A stretch of 64,000 nt of DNA from HKCCE3408 sp039183205 (GCA_039183205.1 JBCDBR010000020.1:5569-69568), one strand, 5' to 3'; counted from the first letter of the stretch, positions 51,278 to 60,025 are shown. Translations and numbers: made by a program. Notes: a model not told the origin generated them from the sequence alone.

Positions 51278-53299
51278 TTACTCAGCGGCAAACTTTGTTC
51301 CTGCGCGGGCTCGGGCGCCCGCGGAAAGCTCTGCCATCAAGGTGCTGGCGCGCGTGATCGGGTTTGTCATGTAGTGATCGGCGATCGCAAGGGCGAAGGG
51401 TGTGTCGGTGGTTCGGGCCTGGGCTTCGAGTTTCCACATGTTCTCCGGCACGCTGTCGATTTCGGCCAGATGCGGAACCTCAGCCACGAGTGCAGACCGC
51501 AATGCGCCCAAATTATCAAACGGCAACGCCCCTCCAATTCGGTCCGACAGGGCGCGAAGAATAGCCCAGTTTTCCTTTGCTTGACCTGGCGGGAAGGCCG
51601 CACGCAATGCCAATTGCGGCCGCCCCTCGGTATTGACAAACAAACCGGGCTCTTCTGTATAGGCCGCCCCCGGCAGGATCACGTCTGCGCGGTGGGCACC
51701 GCGATCACCATGGCTGCCCTGGTAGATTACGAACGGGCCGTCTGGCAGATCACATTCATCTGCGCCAAGGCTATAGATTACATCGGCACCGTCCAATGCC
51801 GCGGACATGCCGCCGTCTGTTGTGGCCCCGACATCCATCGCGCCCACGCGCCCGGCGGCAATGTGCAGGACCAAAAGTGTCGAAGCCGTCGCCTCCGCAA
51901 GCGCCATCGCACCTGCAAGCACAGCAGCCCCGTCCGGACGACAGAGCGCGCCTTGACCTACAATGATCATCGACGCCTTGTCCTGAACGCCAGAATGATC
52001 TCGGTCCAAATGCGCCGTGATCGCTGCGGGACCAGGTCCCAAATGCGCATAGTCATAGGTCAGATCCACAGGCGGACCGATCAATCCAACGGTCGCGCCC
52101 GAAAGCCAGGCCTTGCGAATGCGTGCATTCAGAACCGGCGCCTCGGCCCGCGGATTGCACCCGATCAACATGATCGCTTCGGCACCATCGATGTCTTCGA
52201 TGCGGCCGGTACCTACATATGCCGAGCGATTTCCAACGGGCAATTCTGCGCCATCGGTTCGGCACTCCACCGCCCCGCCCTGGCCCTCGACCAGGACCTT
52301 CAACGCGTAGGCCGCTTCGGTTGGGGCGAGGTCACCGACAAGGCCCGCGAACTTTGTCGCCCCCGAGATTTTTTCGCCCGCCAAATCGAGCGCTTCGGTC
52401 CATGAAGCGGGCCGCAATTTTCCGGCCTCGCGGATGTAGGGTTGATCAAGGCGCTGGCGGCGCAAACCATCCCAGACGTAGCGAGACTTATCGCTGAGCC
52501 ATTCCTCATTCACCCCATCGTGGTTGCGCGGTAGAATACGCATCACCTGACGACCCTTGGTGTCGATCCGGATATTGGAGCCCAATGCATCCATCACATC
52601 GATCGACTCGGTCTTGGTCAGTTCCCAAGGACGCGCAGTGAATGCATATGGTTTGGAGGTCAGCGCACCAACCGGGCAGAGATCGACGATGTTGCCCTGC
52701 AATTCGCTGTCGAGTGTTTGACCAAGGTAACTGGTGATCTCGGCATCTTCGCCGCGGCCGGTTTGGCCAAGCTCCGGCATGCCAGCGACCTCCGTGATAA
52801 ACCGAACGCAGCGTGTGCATGATATGCAGCGGGTCATCGAAGTTCCGACAAGCGGGCCCAAATCGGGATTGTCGACGGCGCGCTTGGCCTCGCGAAAGCG
52901 GGAAAAATCGACACCATAGGCCATCGCCTGGTCCTGTAGGTCGCATTCGCCGCCTTGGTCGCAGATCGGGCAATCCAGTGGATGGTTGATCAACAGAAAT
53001 TCCATAACGCCTTCGCGCGCCTTTTTTACCATCGGAGAGTTGGTTTTGACTTGCGGCGGAGAGTCTTCGGGACCGGGGCGCAAATCACGCACCTGCATCG
53101 CACAACTTGCGGCCGGTTTGGGTGGGCCGCCCACCACTTCGACCAAGCACATCCGGCAATTGCCCGCAATCGACAGCCGTTCGTGATAACAAAACCTTGG
53201 GATTTCGACACCAGCCTGCTCGCAAGCTTGGATCAGGGTCAGGGCTGGATCAACGTCGATATCGGTGCCGTCGATGTTGATCGTGCGAAGGTCGCTCAT
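51278..53299 (-). CDS. nuoG: NADH-quinone oxidoreductase subunit G
   Basis: A 673-residue iron-sulfur subunit of the peripheral arm. N-terminal [2Fe-2S]: Cys 37, 48 and 51 around CYHERLSIAGNCRMCLVEV; His-Cys motif HPLDCPICDQGGECDLQDQ (~99-117); [4Fe-4S] CISCTRCVRFITEVAG (~148-163). The molybdopterin-like C-terminal domain (~215 onward) is shorter than in E. coli. ATG 53299 (MSDLRTINIDG) is chosen over upstream codons. The DUF5333 gene ends 66 bases upstream. About 140 bases without a gene follow, to nuoH, with no obvious terminator. Confidence 0.96.
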   Translation of the reverse strand: MSDLRTINIDGTDIDVDPALTLIQACEQAGVEIPRFCYHERLSIAGNCRMCLVEVVGGPPKPAASCAMQVRDLRPGPEDSPPQVKTNSPMVKKAREGVMEFLLINHPLDCPICDQGGECDLQDQAMAYGVDFSRFREAKRAVDNPDLGPLVGTSMTRCISCTRCVRFITEVAGMPELGQTGRGEDAEITSYLGQTLDSELQGNIVDLCPVGALTSKPYAFTARPWELTKTESIDVMDALGSNIRIDTKGRQVMRILPRNHDGVNEEWLSDKSRYVWDGLRRQRLDQPYIREAGKLRPASWTEALDLAGEKISGATKFAGLVGDLAPTEAAYALKVLVEGQGGAVECRTDGAELPVGNRSAYVGTGRIEDIDGAEAIMLIGCNPRAEAPVLNARIRKAWLSGATVGLIGPPVDLTYDYAHLGPGPAAITAHLDRDHSGVQDKASMIIVGQGALCRPDGAAVLAGAMALAEATASTLLVLHIAAGRVGAMDVGATTDGGMSAALDGADVIYSLGADECDLPDGPFVIYQGSHGDRGAHRADVILPGAAYTEEPGLFVNTEGRPQLALRAAFPPGQAKENWAILRALSDRIGGALPFDNLGALRSALVAEVPHLAEIDSVPENMWKLEAQARTTDTPFALAIADHYMTNPITRASTLMAELSAGARARAGTKFAAE

Positions 53300-53364
53300 T
53301 GGCTGCGGGGCTCCTGGCGATAGCTCGGGGGGCGTAGACCTACGCCACCCGCATCGCATCGGTT

Positions 53365-53796
53365 TTACCGCTCCCGGATCAACCTGCCAATGACCGTTTG
53401 GTTGGTAATTTCGTCGCGGGCAACCTGACAGATCGACTCCGGTTCATCCAAATTCGCCCCCTCTTGGACAAGCCATTGCCGTGCCCGCGCCTCTACGCGC
53501 GCTTGGTCGGCGTCGTTTTCCACGTAAGCCTCTATTTGCGCGCGGTTGTAACCGAGTGCGTTAGCGCGGTTCACGAGGCCAAACAGAAACGCCATCGATC
53601 TGCCGCGGCGGTCCTCAAGATTGGGACAATTATCTCGAAATTGCTCGGCGATCGCGACGATCAACACGCCGTTCTCGATCTGCGGGTCCTCTCTCAGCGC
53701 GTCAAACTCGTCCGCCCGCGCCGCAACGACCGTTGACAACAGCGCGACACCCACCGCGGTGGCAACGCCGAGGATCAGCCCAGTTGGCATATTCAT
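53365..53796 (-). CDS. DUF5333-like exported protein in the nuo operon
   Basis: A 143-residue protein with a signal peptide (MNMPTGLILGVATAVGVALL, cleavage near ARA, ~residue 27) and a short helical mature part with two cysteines (FRDNCPNLED, ESICQVARDE). It matches the Rhodobacterales DUF5333 group by its position and sequence pattern. Function unknown. ATG 53796 is preferred; the frame to 53910 lacks signal-like sequence. Immediately upstream of nuoG. Confidence 0.7.
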   Translation of the reverse strand: MNMPTGLILGVATAVGVALLSTVVAARADEFDALREDPQIENGVLIVAIAEQFRDNCPNLEDRRGRSMAFLFGLVNRANALGYNRAQIEAYVENDADQARVEARARQWLVQEGANLDEPESICQVARDEITNQTVIGRLIRER

Positions 53797-53851
53797 GATC
53801 GCAACGCCTTTTTCTACCTCAGACGCCCCGATCTGGTGTCGGGGTCGTTCG

Positions 53852-54211
53852 TTATTCAATATCAGCGGCGAGTTTGCCCAAAGGACGCATGTCGTGATCC
53901 CGCCGGACATTCTCCGCTGTTCCAGGCCACGCCTTCACCGCTAAGATCAGTGCCATCATCGACAAGGTGGCAAACGCCACCAGTGCGAGGAAACCCGCCG
54001 GCTCCAGCACCCCTTCGAGGAGTGTTACGTCCATCATTTCTTGCAAAAATCCGAGCGTCAGCGTGACCCAGATGATCACCGCGCACACGGCGATGGCAAT
54101 TTGCCAGCCGACGCCGTGGCCGGTACGCCGCGACAATGCATAAACCGCCAGTGGCGCCGCAACCGCGCTTACATAAATGCAAATCACCATGATCAAAACA
54201 ATCGATTCCAC
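53852..54211 (-). CDS. Small membrane protein of unknown function in the nuo operon
   Basis: A 119-residue protein starting with GTG. Three hydrophobic segments (residues ~3-26, 36-56, 70-92; e.g. ESIVLIMVICIYVSAVAAPL and LVAFATLSMMALILAVKAWP) and a charged C-terminal tail with RRDHDMRP. No known family recognised. Lies between the ~590-base gap after nuoF and the DUF5333 gene. Confidence 0.65.
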   Translation of the reverse strand: MESIVLIMVICIYVSAVAAPLAVYALSRRTGHGVGWQIAIAVCAVIIWVTLTLGFLQEMMDVTLLEGVLEPAGFLALVAFATLSMMALILAVKAWPGTAENVRRDHDMRPLGKLAADIE

Positions 54212-54801
54212 GGTACTTCCCTACCAATACGACTGGGCGCAAAGTTACCTTTTCGGCTAAGCTGGCACCAGCGAGACTGCCGCGGAGGCGTGTGCTTGGG
54301 CCGATTTCTGCCGACAATGTGAAGGGGCCAGCGCAGGATAGGCGGCCAACTCTCGGTGTTGCCGCTAGACGGACTTTTTTCGTTGCTTATTCGCGAAGCA
54401 GTCGCCGAAAATTTCGGCCAATGGTTGAGGGAGGCACGCAACGGAAACGCCAGATGGGACGTCCTGAACAGCAGCAAAAGTTTACATTTTTTTCAGATGT
54501 TTAGTCCGAATTTTCCATACGAACGTCTTGGATCTCGGGTGATTTGCTCATGGTTGGCGGCCAAAATTTCAAGGGCCCTGACCAGAAAAAAGCTGTTTCG
54601 CTCCGTCGATGGGCGCAATCCCGCCCGTATCGGGGATAACGGCGCGCCGTTGGCTATATTCGGCGGGATACTAAGCTTAGCAGGTGTCGTTTTCGCAAAA
54701 TTCGGCATGCACCTCCAATCCCTTGTCAGGCGCCACCAAGTTGACTACCGCCAAAGCTTGCACGATGGAGCGACAGCGCAAGCAATGGTTCAGCGAACGA
54801 G
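54212..54801. other. 590-base gap inside the nuo cluster, between nuoF and the next gene
   Basis: No convincing gene on either strand. The frames that are open (for example plus strand 54356-54880) have irregular composition and no recognisable domain and run into nuoF antisense. The middle part (about 54470-54560) is relatively AT-rich with a T-run. It could contain an internal promoter for nuoG onward, or be a remnant of a lost gene; I see no clear evidence for either. Confidence 0.5.
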
Positions 54802-56088
54802 CTATTCCGCCGCCACTCTGCCGCGACGGTCGCCTATCCGGCTTTCGATCTCGTCCCGGAAATGGCGGATCAAACCTTGAATCGGCCATGCGGCTGCATC
54901 GCCTAAGGCGCAGATCGTATGACCTTCGACCTGCTTGGTCACATCCAACAGCATATCGATTTCGGACGGCTCTGCCTCGCCGGTGACCAAACGCTCCATC
55001 ACACGCATCATCCAACCGGTACCTTCTCGACACGGCGTGCATTGCCCGCAGCTTTCGTGTTTGTAGAATTTCGACAGGCGCCAAATCGCCTTAATGATAT
55101 CCGTGGACTGGTCCATCACGATGACTGCGGCCGTACCGAGGCCGGACTTTTGATCGCGTAGCCAGTCAAAATCCATGATGCATTCTTCTTCCATGATGCG
55201 GCCTGGCAAACACGGCACCGAAGAGCCGCCGGGGATCACCGCCTTGAGGTTCGACCAGCCGCCGCGGATCCCGCCGCAATGCCGATCGATGAGGTCTTTG
55301 AACGGGATCGACATCTCTTCTTCAACGACGCAAGGGTTGTTGACGTGGCCTGAGATCGCAAAAAGCTTGGTGCCAACGTTGTTTGCCCGGCCAAAACCCG
55401 AAAACCAATCGGCACCTCGGCGCAGAATGGTCGGCACAACGGCAATCGATTCGACGTTGTTGACCGTTGTTGGACAGCCATAAAGCCCCGCGCCCGCCGG
55501 AAATGGCGGTTTCATGCGTGGCATGCCCTTTTTGCCTTCCAAGCTTTCCAAAAGCGCGGTCTCTTCGCCGCAGATATAGGCTCCGGCACCGTGATGGAGG
55601 TAAAGATCGAAATCCCAGCCTGAATTCGCTGCGTTTTTGCCGAGCAGCCCCGAATCATAGCATTCGTCAATTGCGGATTGGAGCGCTTCACGCTCTCGGA
55701 TGTACTCGCCGCGGATGTAGATATAGCTGACATGCGCCCCCATCGCGAAACTTGCAATCAAGCAACCTTCGATCAGCGTATGGGGATCATTGCGCATGAT
55801 TTCGCGGTCTTTACAGGTGCCCGGTTCCGACTCATCGGCATTGACCACGAGATAGGCGGGACGCCCATCACTTTCTTTCGGCATAAACGACCATTTTAGC
55901 CCAGTTGGGAAGCCGGCTCCACCCCGGCCACGAAGGCCCGACGCCTTCATGATCTCGACGATCTTGTCGCGACCCAAAGCGACAAGGTCCCTTGTTCCGT
56001 CCCAATGACCGCGCGCCTTAGCGCCGGCCAAATCGCGGTCGTGCATGCCGTAGATGTTGCTAAAAATCCGGTCTTTGTCCTGAAGCAT
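54802..56088 (-). CDS. nuoF: NADH-quinone oxidoreductase subunit F
   Basis: A 428-residue flavoprotein subunit that binds FMN and NADH and cluster N3. FMN loop GLRGRGGAGFPTGLKWSFM (~residues 51-69), NAD motif VNADESEPGTCKDREIMRND, GAGAYICGEETALLESLEGKKG and the [4Fe-4S] SCGQCTPCREGTGWM (~residues 345-359). ATG 56088 (MLQDKDRIFSNIYGMHD) has AAGGA eight bases upstream and matches family N termini; the longer frame to 56226 is not family-like. After it comes the 590-base gap. The DUF5337 gene ends 74 bases upstream. Confidence 0.97.
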   Translation of the reverse strand: MLQDKDRIFSNIYGMHDRDLAGAKARGHWDGTRDLVALGRDKIVEIMKASGLRGRGGAGFPTGLKWSFMPKESDGRPAYLVVNADESEPGTCKDREIMRNDPHTLIEGCLIASFAMGAHVSYIYIRGEYIREREALQSAIDECYDSGLLGKNAANSGWDFDLYLHHGAGAYICGEETALLESLEGKKGMPRMKPPFPAGAGLYGCPTTVNNVESIAVVPTILRRGADWFSGFGRANNVGTKLFAISGHVNNPCVVEEEMSIPFKDLIDRHCGGIRGGWSNLKAVIPGGSSVPCLPGRIMEEECIMDFDWLRDQKSGLGTAAVIVMDQSTDIIKAIWRLSKFYKHESCGQCTPCREGTGWMMRVMERLVTGEAEPSEIDMLLDVTKQVEGHTICALGDAAAWPIQGLIRHFRDEIESRIGDRRGRVAAE

Positions 56089-56162
56089 CTCGATCGTCCT
56101 TGCACTGTACGGCATAGTGTCCGATTGCCGCGCGGACCGCCAGTGGACAAAGCGTCCCGGCG

Positions 56163-56399
56163 CTATCTTCGACGCTCTTCTTCTTTGCGGGCTCTGTAGA
56201 CCTGGAAGGCAATCCATAAGCCCCACAGGATCGCTGCAATGGCAGCGATATCAAATACGAATGCCAGCCGCGGATCCCAGCCAAGCCAACCGCCCACCCA
56301 TTGTGCCGCGATCCAGTAGACAAATGACAGTGCAATCACCAGCGCGGCCTGCCGCGTCCGGCGTATCAGTCTGAGTTGCTCTTTGGGATCGCTTGCCAT
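56163..56399 (-). CDS. DUF5337-like small membrane protein in the nuo operon
   Basis: A 78-residue protein with two membrane helices (QAALVIALSFVYWIAAQWVG and LAFVFDIAAIAAILWGLWIA) and a highly charged C terminus (RARKEEERRR). The pattern matches the small DUF5337 proteins found in Rhodobacterales nuo operons. No ribosome site is obvious at ATG 56399. Function unknown; possible accessory subunit or assembly factor of complex I is inference. Confidence 0.75.
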   Translation of the reverse strand: MASDPKEQLRLIRRTRQAALVIALSFVYWIAAQWVGGWLGWDPRLAFVFDIAAIAAILWGLWIAFQVYRARKEEERRR

Positions 56400-56463
56400 G
56401 ATCAATGCAAAGGGCAACCCCCTGGCGGGTCGGGGCAAGCCCCTTCCCGGCCGCCCGATATGC

Positions 56464-56940
56464 CTAGCTTACGGCGCTTTTGGCCTGACCGACCAAGTCA
56501 AAACGCTTTACGAGCGCCTTAAAGCCTGGCTGCCTTTCATTCAGCGCGTCGATGTCGGCATCAGTTAAGGCCGCGAGTTGATCGTAGCGGTAAATGTGGA
56601 AACCGTTGAGCGTATCCGCCAACTTTGCGCCGACACCGGACAGGGCTGTTAAGTCGTCTGGCGGCACATCTTCGACGGTCTCGACCGGACTGGGAAGAGG
56701 TTCCACGTCCTTGGCCACCGGTGGCGCCACAGGATTTGTTTGGGCCCGCGTCTTGAAGCCTGTGGCAGGCGTACCACCGACCCGAGCAACAGCTTGCCAA
56801 AAGGCGAGCGGCGCGTCGATCCCGAGTTTCCAGGCCTGCAATGTGGCGGTGCCATAAAAGGCTGCACCGTAATTCACCATGTGGCGCATGTTGCGCTGTG
56901 TGGCCGTCGCGTTGAGCCAAAATTCATCGGCAAAGGTCAT
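56464..56940 (-). CDS. Protein with a C-terminal helix-hairpin-helix-like (H3TH) domain
   Basis: A 158-residue protein. N-terminal ~55 residues are unlike any known domain I recognise (TATQRNMRHMVNYGAAFYGT, AWKLGIDAPLAFWQAVARVG). After a Pro/Val linker comes DDLTALSGVGAKLADTLNGF followed by IYRYDQLAALTDADIDALNER and a closing FKALVKRFDLVGQAKSA. This is a diverged form of the helix-hairpin-helix-type domain also found in the previous gene and in the C terminus of NuoE. Function unknown; possibly a complex I accessory component. Confidence 0.75.
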   Translation of the reverse strand: MTFADEFWLNATATQRNMRHMVNYGAAFYGTATLQAWKLGIDAPLAFWQAVARVGGTPATGFKTRAQTNPVAPPVAKDVEPLPSPVETVEDVPPDDLTALSGVGAKLADTLNGFHIYRYDQLAALTDADIDALNERQPGFKALVKRFDLVGQAKSAVS

Positions 56941-56982
56941 AAAATTGCTCCTTCAGAGCTGTGTTTTACCCCCCATTCCCGC

Positions 56983-57645
56983 TCAGTATACATCACCTTC
57001 GTCGACTTTTTTGGAAAATTCCGTTTCGCCGCCTGCGGCGAGGAGTTTCGCTTGTTCGACCCAGTCATCGCGGGTAACGCGGCCCTTGAATCCTTTGAGG
57101 TTTTGATCGACCCAAGCCACCTCATCCGGTGTCCATTCAGCGATTTGGTCGAAATGGTAAAACCCAAGCTCAAAACACAATTGTTCCAGCTTTGGCCCGA
57201 CGCCTTTGATCCGCTTTAGATCGTCAGCCGTGCCGCCACGCGGGCCATCAAGCGCCTGTGGCTTCGTGCCTTCCGCGGTTGAAGCTGCGGCCGGTTGAGG
57301 CGCAGGTGTGGGTTCTGGTGCAGGTTCAGGCTTTGGGGTCGGCTTTGAGGCCGGAGCAGCGGCCTTTTTTGGCGCCGGCTTCGGAGCAGATGCAGCCGTG
57401 GCTGCGGGTGCAGAACCTGCTGCCACCGTGCCTAGCTTGAGCTCTCCGGGCGCCGGCAATGACCGGCAAAACGCCGCACGAAGCAGCAAGCCCAAAATGC
57501 CAAACAAAACCAATCCGATAAATATACCTTGGATAACCATCCAATCCGCTGCAACGATCAGCGCAACAGCGACAAAGGCACCTCCCAAAAAGGCAATGCC
57601 CCAGCACGTTGCTGCGCAGCCAAGCGTCCCTGACTTTGATTGCAT
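56983..57645 (-). CDS. Membrane-anchored protein with C-terminal helix-hairpin-helix-like (H3TH) domain
   Basis: A 220-residue protein. Two N-terminal membrane helices (GCAATCWGIAFLGGAFVAVA and MVIQGIFIGLVLFGILGLLL) are followed by a long Ala/Pro/Lys-rich linker (~residues 75-130) and a domain DDLKRIKGVGPKLEQLCFEL followed by GFYHFDQIAEWTPDEVAWVD, then NLKGFKGRVTRDDWVEQAK. The domain is nearly the same as the end of NuoE. The family is known as predicted H3TH, described from sequence as related to nucleases, but no catalytic residues are evident; a protein-protein role beside complex I is more likely. Confidence 0.8.
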   Translation of the reverse strand: MQSKSGTLGCAATCWGIAFLGGAFVAVALIVAADWMVIQGIFIGLVLFGILGLLLRAAFCRSLPAPGELKLGTVAAGSAPAATAASAPKPAPKKAAAPASKPTPKPEPAPEPTPAPQPAAASTAEGTKPQALDGPRGGTADDLKRIKGVGPKLEQLCFELGFYHFDQIAEWTPDEVAWVDQNLKGFKGRVTRDDWVEQAKLLAAGGETEFSKKVDEGDVY

Positions 57646-57724
57646 GTGGCTCCCTCCAGTTCCTCCGGTCTTTCAATTGGGTATACCTTGGCATTCCCAA
57701 TCGGCAAAGGGGAGCCTTTTTTGA

Positions 57725-58768
57725 TTAAGAAATGATTTGCGCCAATTGCGTGGCTTGGCCGACCCAATCGTCACGTTGAATGCGGCCCTTGAATTTCAAG
57801 CGTGCGTCAACCCAGGCAATTTCCGCATCACCCCATGCCCTAATCTGATGAAAATGCCAAAATCCCATCTCGTTGAGCAAGGCTTCGAGCTTAGGACCAA
57901 TGCCTGAGATGCGTTTGAGGTCATCCTTGTCGCCTTGAGGGGCATCAAGGCGCACAGGTTCCGCTTCGACAATCCCGCGAGAGCGCGCCGGGTTGGGCGC
58001 CACCTTAGGTTTCGGCGCATCCAGCGCGGGCTCCGACGATCGGTCTTGCGGCGTGCTGGATTGGCGGCCCCAATTCGCGACAAGCGGCACCTCGGTGCCA
58101 TCGATGCGCTTGATCGTGTCACCGATATCGGTGGCCAGACGCGCGGAGATATTTAGTGTGTCCTTTCCAGCGTCATGCACAGATAGACTGGTAAGGCCGC
58201 TGGCAGGTTCTGCGGCATAGCGGCCGTTTTGCGGACCCGGCGTCGGCACGCGTCCTGCCGACATCTCATCGATCAGCCAAGCCATCTTTTCAGCCGTCAA
58301 ATCTTCGTAGTAATCTTTGCCGATTTGCGCCATCGGCGCGTTCGCACAGGCCCCCAGACATTCCACCTCTTCCCAAGAAAACTTGCCGTCAAGACTGATC
58401 TGATGCGCGGATGCGGCAATTTTTTCTTTGCAGACCGAAACCAAATCTTCGGCCCCGCAAATCATACAAGACGTCGTGCCGCACACCTGAATATGCGCAA
58501 CCGTGCCCACAGGCTGAAGCTGAAACATGAAATAGAAGGTCGCAACCTCAAGTCCGCGAATATGGGCCATGCCGAGCATATCGCAGACATGTTCGATGGC
58601 CGGGCGGGTCAGCCAACCTTCTTGCTCCTGCGCGCGCCATAAAAGCGGAATAATGGCGCTGGCCTGCCGTCCCTCGGGATACTTCGTAATCTGCGCCTCA
58701 GCCCAAGCTTGATTGGCCGGCGTGAACGCAAAGTGATTGGGCTGGTCGGGATGGAGGCGGCGGAGCAT
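57725..58768 (-). CDS. nuoE: NADH-quinone oxidoreductase subunit E with C-terminal H3TH-like extension
   Basis: A 347-residue subunit, longer than the ~160-240-residue norm. Residues ~1-180 are the [2Fe-2S] NuoE domain: CDMLGMAHIRGLEVATFYFM, QVCGTTSCMICGAEDLVS (Cys-x4-Cys) and VECLGACANAPMAQIG (Cys-x3-Cys). A linker (~180-280) leads to DDLKRISGIGPKLEALLNEM, GFWHFHQIRAWGDAEIAWVD and FKGRIQRDDWVGQATQLAQ, the helix-hairpin-helix-like domain shared with the two following genes. Long NuoE proteins with such a tail are known in Rhodobacter. ATG 58768 is followed by MLRRLHPDQ. Its N-terminal codons have a second, broken copy at 59458-59609. Confidence 0.95.
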   Translation of the reverse strand: MLRRLHPDQPNHFAFTPANQAWAEAQITKYPEGRQASAIIPLLWRAQEQEGWLTRPAIEHVCDMLGMAHIRGLEVATFYFMFQLQPVGTVAHIQVCGTTSCMICGAEDLVSVCKEKIAASAHQISLDGKFSWEEVECLGACANAPMAQIGKDYYEDLTAEKMAWLIDEMSAGRVPTPGPQNGRYAAEPASGLTSLSVHDAGKDTLNISARLATDIGDTIKRIDGTEVPLVANWGRQSSTPQDRSSEPALDAPKPKVAPNPARSRGIVEAEPVRLDAPQGDKDDLKRISGIGPKLEALLNEMGFWHFHQIRAWGDAEIAWVDARLKFKGRIQRDDWVGQATQLAQIIS

Positions 58769-58859
58769 CGGCAAACTATCTTGGCTGGATACGCCGCAAA
58801 GTTGCCAGATCGCTTAGGGCCTGTCCATGCGGCTGATTGTGCCTCAGGCATGGCGCGCC

Positions 58860-59261
58860 CTAACGCGGTCTTTGCGTGCTCGCGGCGAGTTGCGCGGCCC
58901 AAGCAACGCCCAGCAGAGCGACGCCCGCGCCGATACCAGTTTGCCAGTCGCGCAGCGCAAGGTACCATTGCCAAATGCCCCGGTCACACGTGCCGCGAGC
59001 AAGACCCCAGTTGCTGCCACCGCTATTCGAAGATGCCGCCTCCCGGCCACATATTGCGACGCTGGCGACGGTCCATGTCACCAGGATGAAGGTAACGATC
59101 AGGATGGTCCCGGTCGCAAACAGCGCCGCGCTCATGCCAATATCCGTGGCCCGAGATCTGGCGACGATGGCACCCAGCGCGGACATGAAAGCAACACTCG
59201 CACCATAGATCGCGACGAGGTGCCAAGGGCCTATCAATAAGTCGGTCAGCCAGTCGAACAT
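58860..59261 (-). CDS. Small membrane protein of unknown function (paralogue of the gene at 59609-60025)
   Basis: A 133-residue protein with about four hydrophobic segments. Near the end, a cysteine pair (CGREAASSN...GTCDRG) is followed by WQWYLALRDWQTGIGAGVAL and LLGVAWAAQLAA. This C-terminal part matches that of the gene at 59609-60025 (ATCTWFEGD, LTEWQSGLSAILALLGVAYG), so the two are paralogues. No family recognised. It lies 91 bases upstream of nuoE. Confidence 0.75.
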   Translation of the reverse strand: MFDWLTDLLIGPWHLVAIYGASVAFMSALGAIVARSRATDIGMSAALFATGTILIVTFILVTWTVASVAICGREAASSNSGGSNWGLARGTCDRGIWQWYLALRDWQTGIGAGVALLGVAWAAQLAASTQRPR

Positions 59262-59457
59262 CTCGTCCCTCGAATTCAGCCAAAATGCGCATTAAGCCTA
59301 TCCTATCTCTGGCCGGAACGGGAAGCATGAGGGCTTAGCAGAGCAAATTAGCGCTTTGGCCAAATCGTGCGTGAAACGGGCTATCGGCAGGTCGCGGTTC
59401 GGCCATCCCGCCAGTCGATCAAAGCGCCCAGACTCGTCAAGAAAACGAATGAATGGC

Positions 59458-59609
59458 CTAGCCCTGTGCTTTCTGGGCCACGACAGCAGCGTTAGGATCA
59501 GGCGCCAGCCGACCCTTCGGATACTTCGTCATCTGCGCCTGTGCCGAGGCCCGATAGGCGGGCGTTGGCGTGAAGGTCCGGGTTTTTCAGGGTGGACGCG
59601 GCGGAGCAT
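59458..59609 (-). pseudogene. nuoE: Truncated, frameshifted copy of the nuoE 5' end
   Basis: On the minus strand from ATG 59609 the codons read MLRRVHPEKP, against MLRRLHPDQP at the nuoE start. A 7-base shortening relative to nuoE then shifts the frame. In the shifted frame the residues from 59574 read FTPTPAYRASAQAQMTKYPK and then GRLAPDPNAAVVAQKAQG, against FTPANQAWAEAQITKYPEGR of nuoE, and a TAG follows at 59458. The match then ends. It is a remnant of a second nuoE start, lying directly after a membrane gene whose paralogue likewise precedes intact nuoE. The ATG overlaps the stop of that gene by one base. Confidence 0.85.
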
Positions 59610-60025
59610 CAGCCCTCACGCGCACCCGGGAGCGGGAGCTTAATCTGCATAATGGCCGCGAGCATCGCGCCATAGGCCACGCCGAGGAGGGCAAGTATCG
59701 CACTCAGACCAGATTGCCATTCGGTAAGCACGACATAGTCGCCTTCGAACCAGGTACATGTCGCAGTGCCTTGATCAAAGACCGCATTGCCGTCCGCGTC
59801 TTGCCCTGTGACACACCGCGACGCCACCGCCAGCACAACAAAGATCCAGGACGCTATCCCAATCATTGCGCCCCCAACAAGGTACTTGCCCACATGCAAG
59901 CCTGGCACTTTATGCTTGCGCGAGGCATCGCGATCAAAGCCTTCCCGAGCCGCCTCCCGGCTGAGCTCGAGCTTGGCATACAAAGCAAAGGCTGCGGCCA
60001 AAATCACGGTAAGAACCAAAATCAC
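59609..60025 (-). CDS. Small membrane protein of unknown function (paralogue of the gene at 58860-59261)
   Basis: A 138-residue protein. It starts with GTG overlapping the nuoD stop (GTGA) and has about three helices (ILVLTVILAAAFALYAKLEL; KYLVGGAMIGIASWIFVVLA; the C-terminal WQSGLSAILALLGVAYGAML). Two cysteines lie between (SRCVTGQDADGN and ATCTWFEGD). The C-terminal half matches the gene at 58860-59261. Both are probably accessory membrane proteins of the complex I operon; function unknown. Confidence 0.78.
   Translation of the reverse strand: MILVLTVILAAAFALYAKLELSREAAREGFDRDASRKHKVPGLHVGKYLVGGAMIGIASWIFVVLAVASRCVTGQDADGNAVFDQGTATCTWFEGDYVVLTEWQSGLSAILALLGVAYGAMLAAIMQIKLPLPGAREG

Noticed and set aside
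54356..54880. A 174-codon open frame on the plus strand in the gap after nuoF
   Set aside because: It has no family motif, starts without a ribosome site, and its last part is antisense to the conserved end of nuoF.
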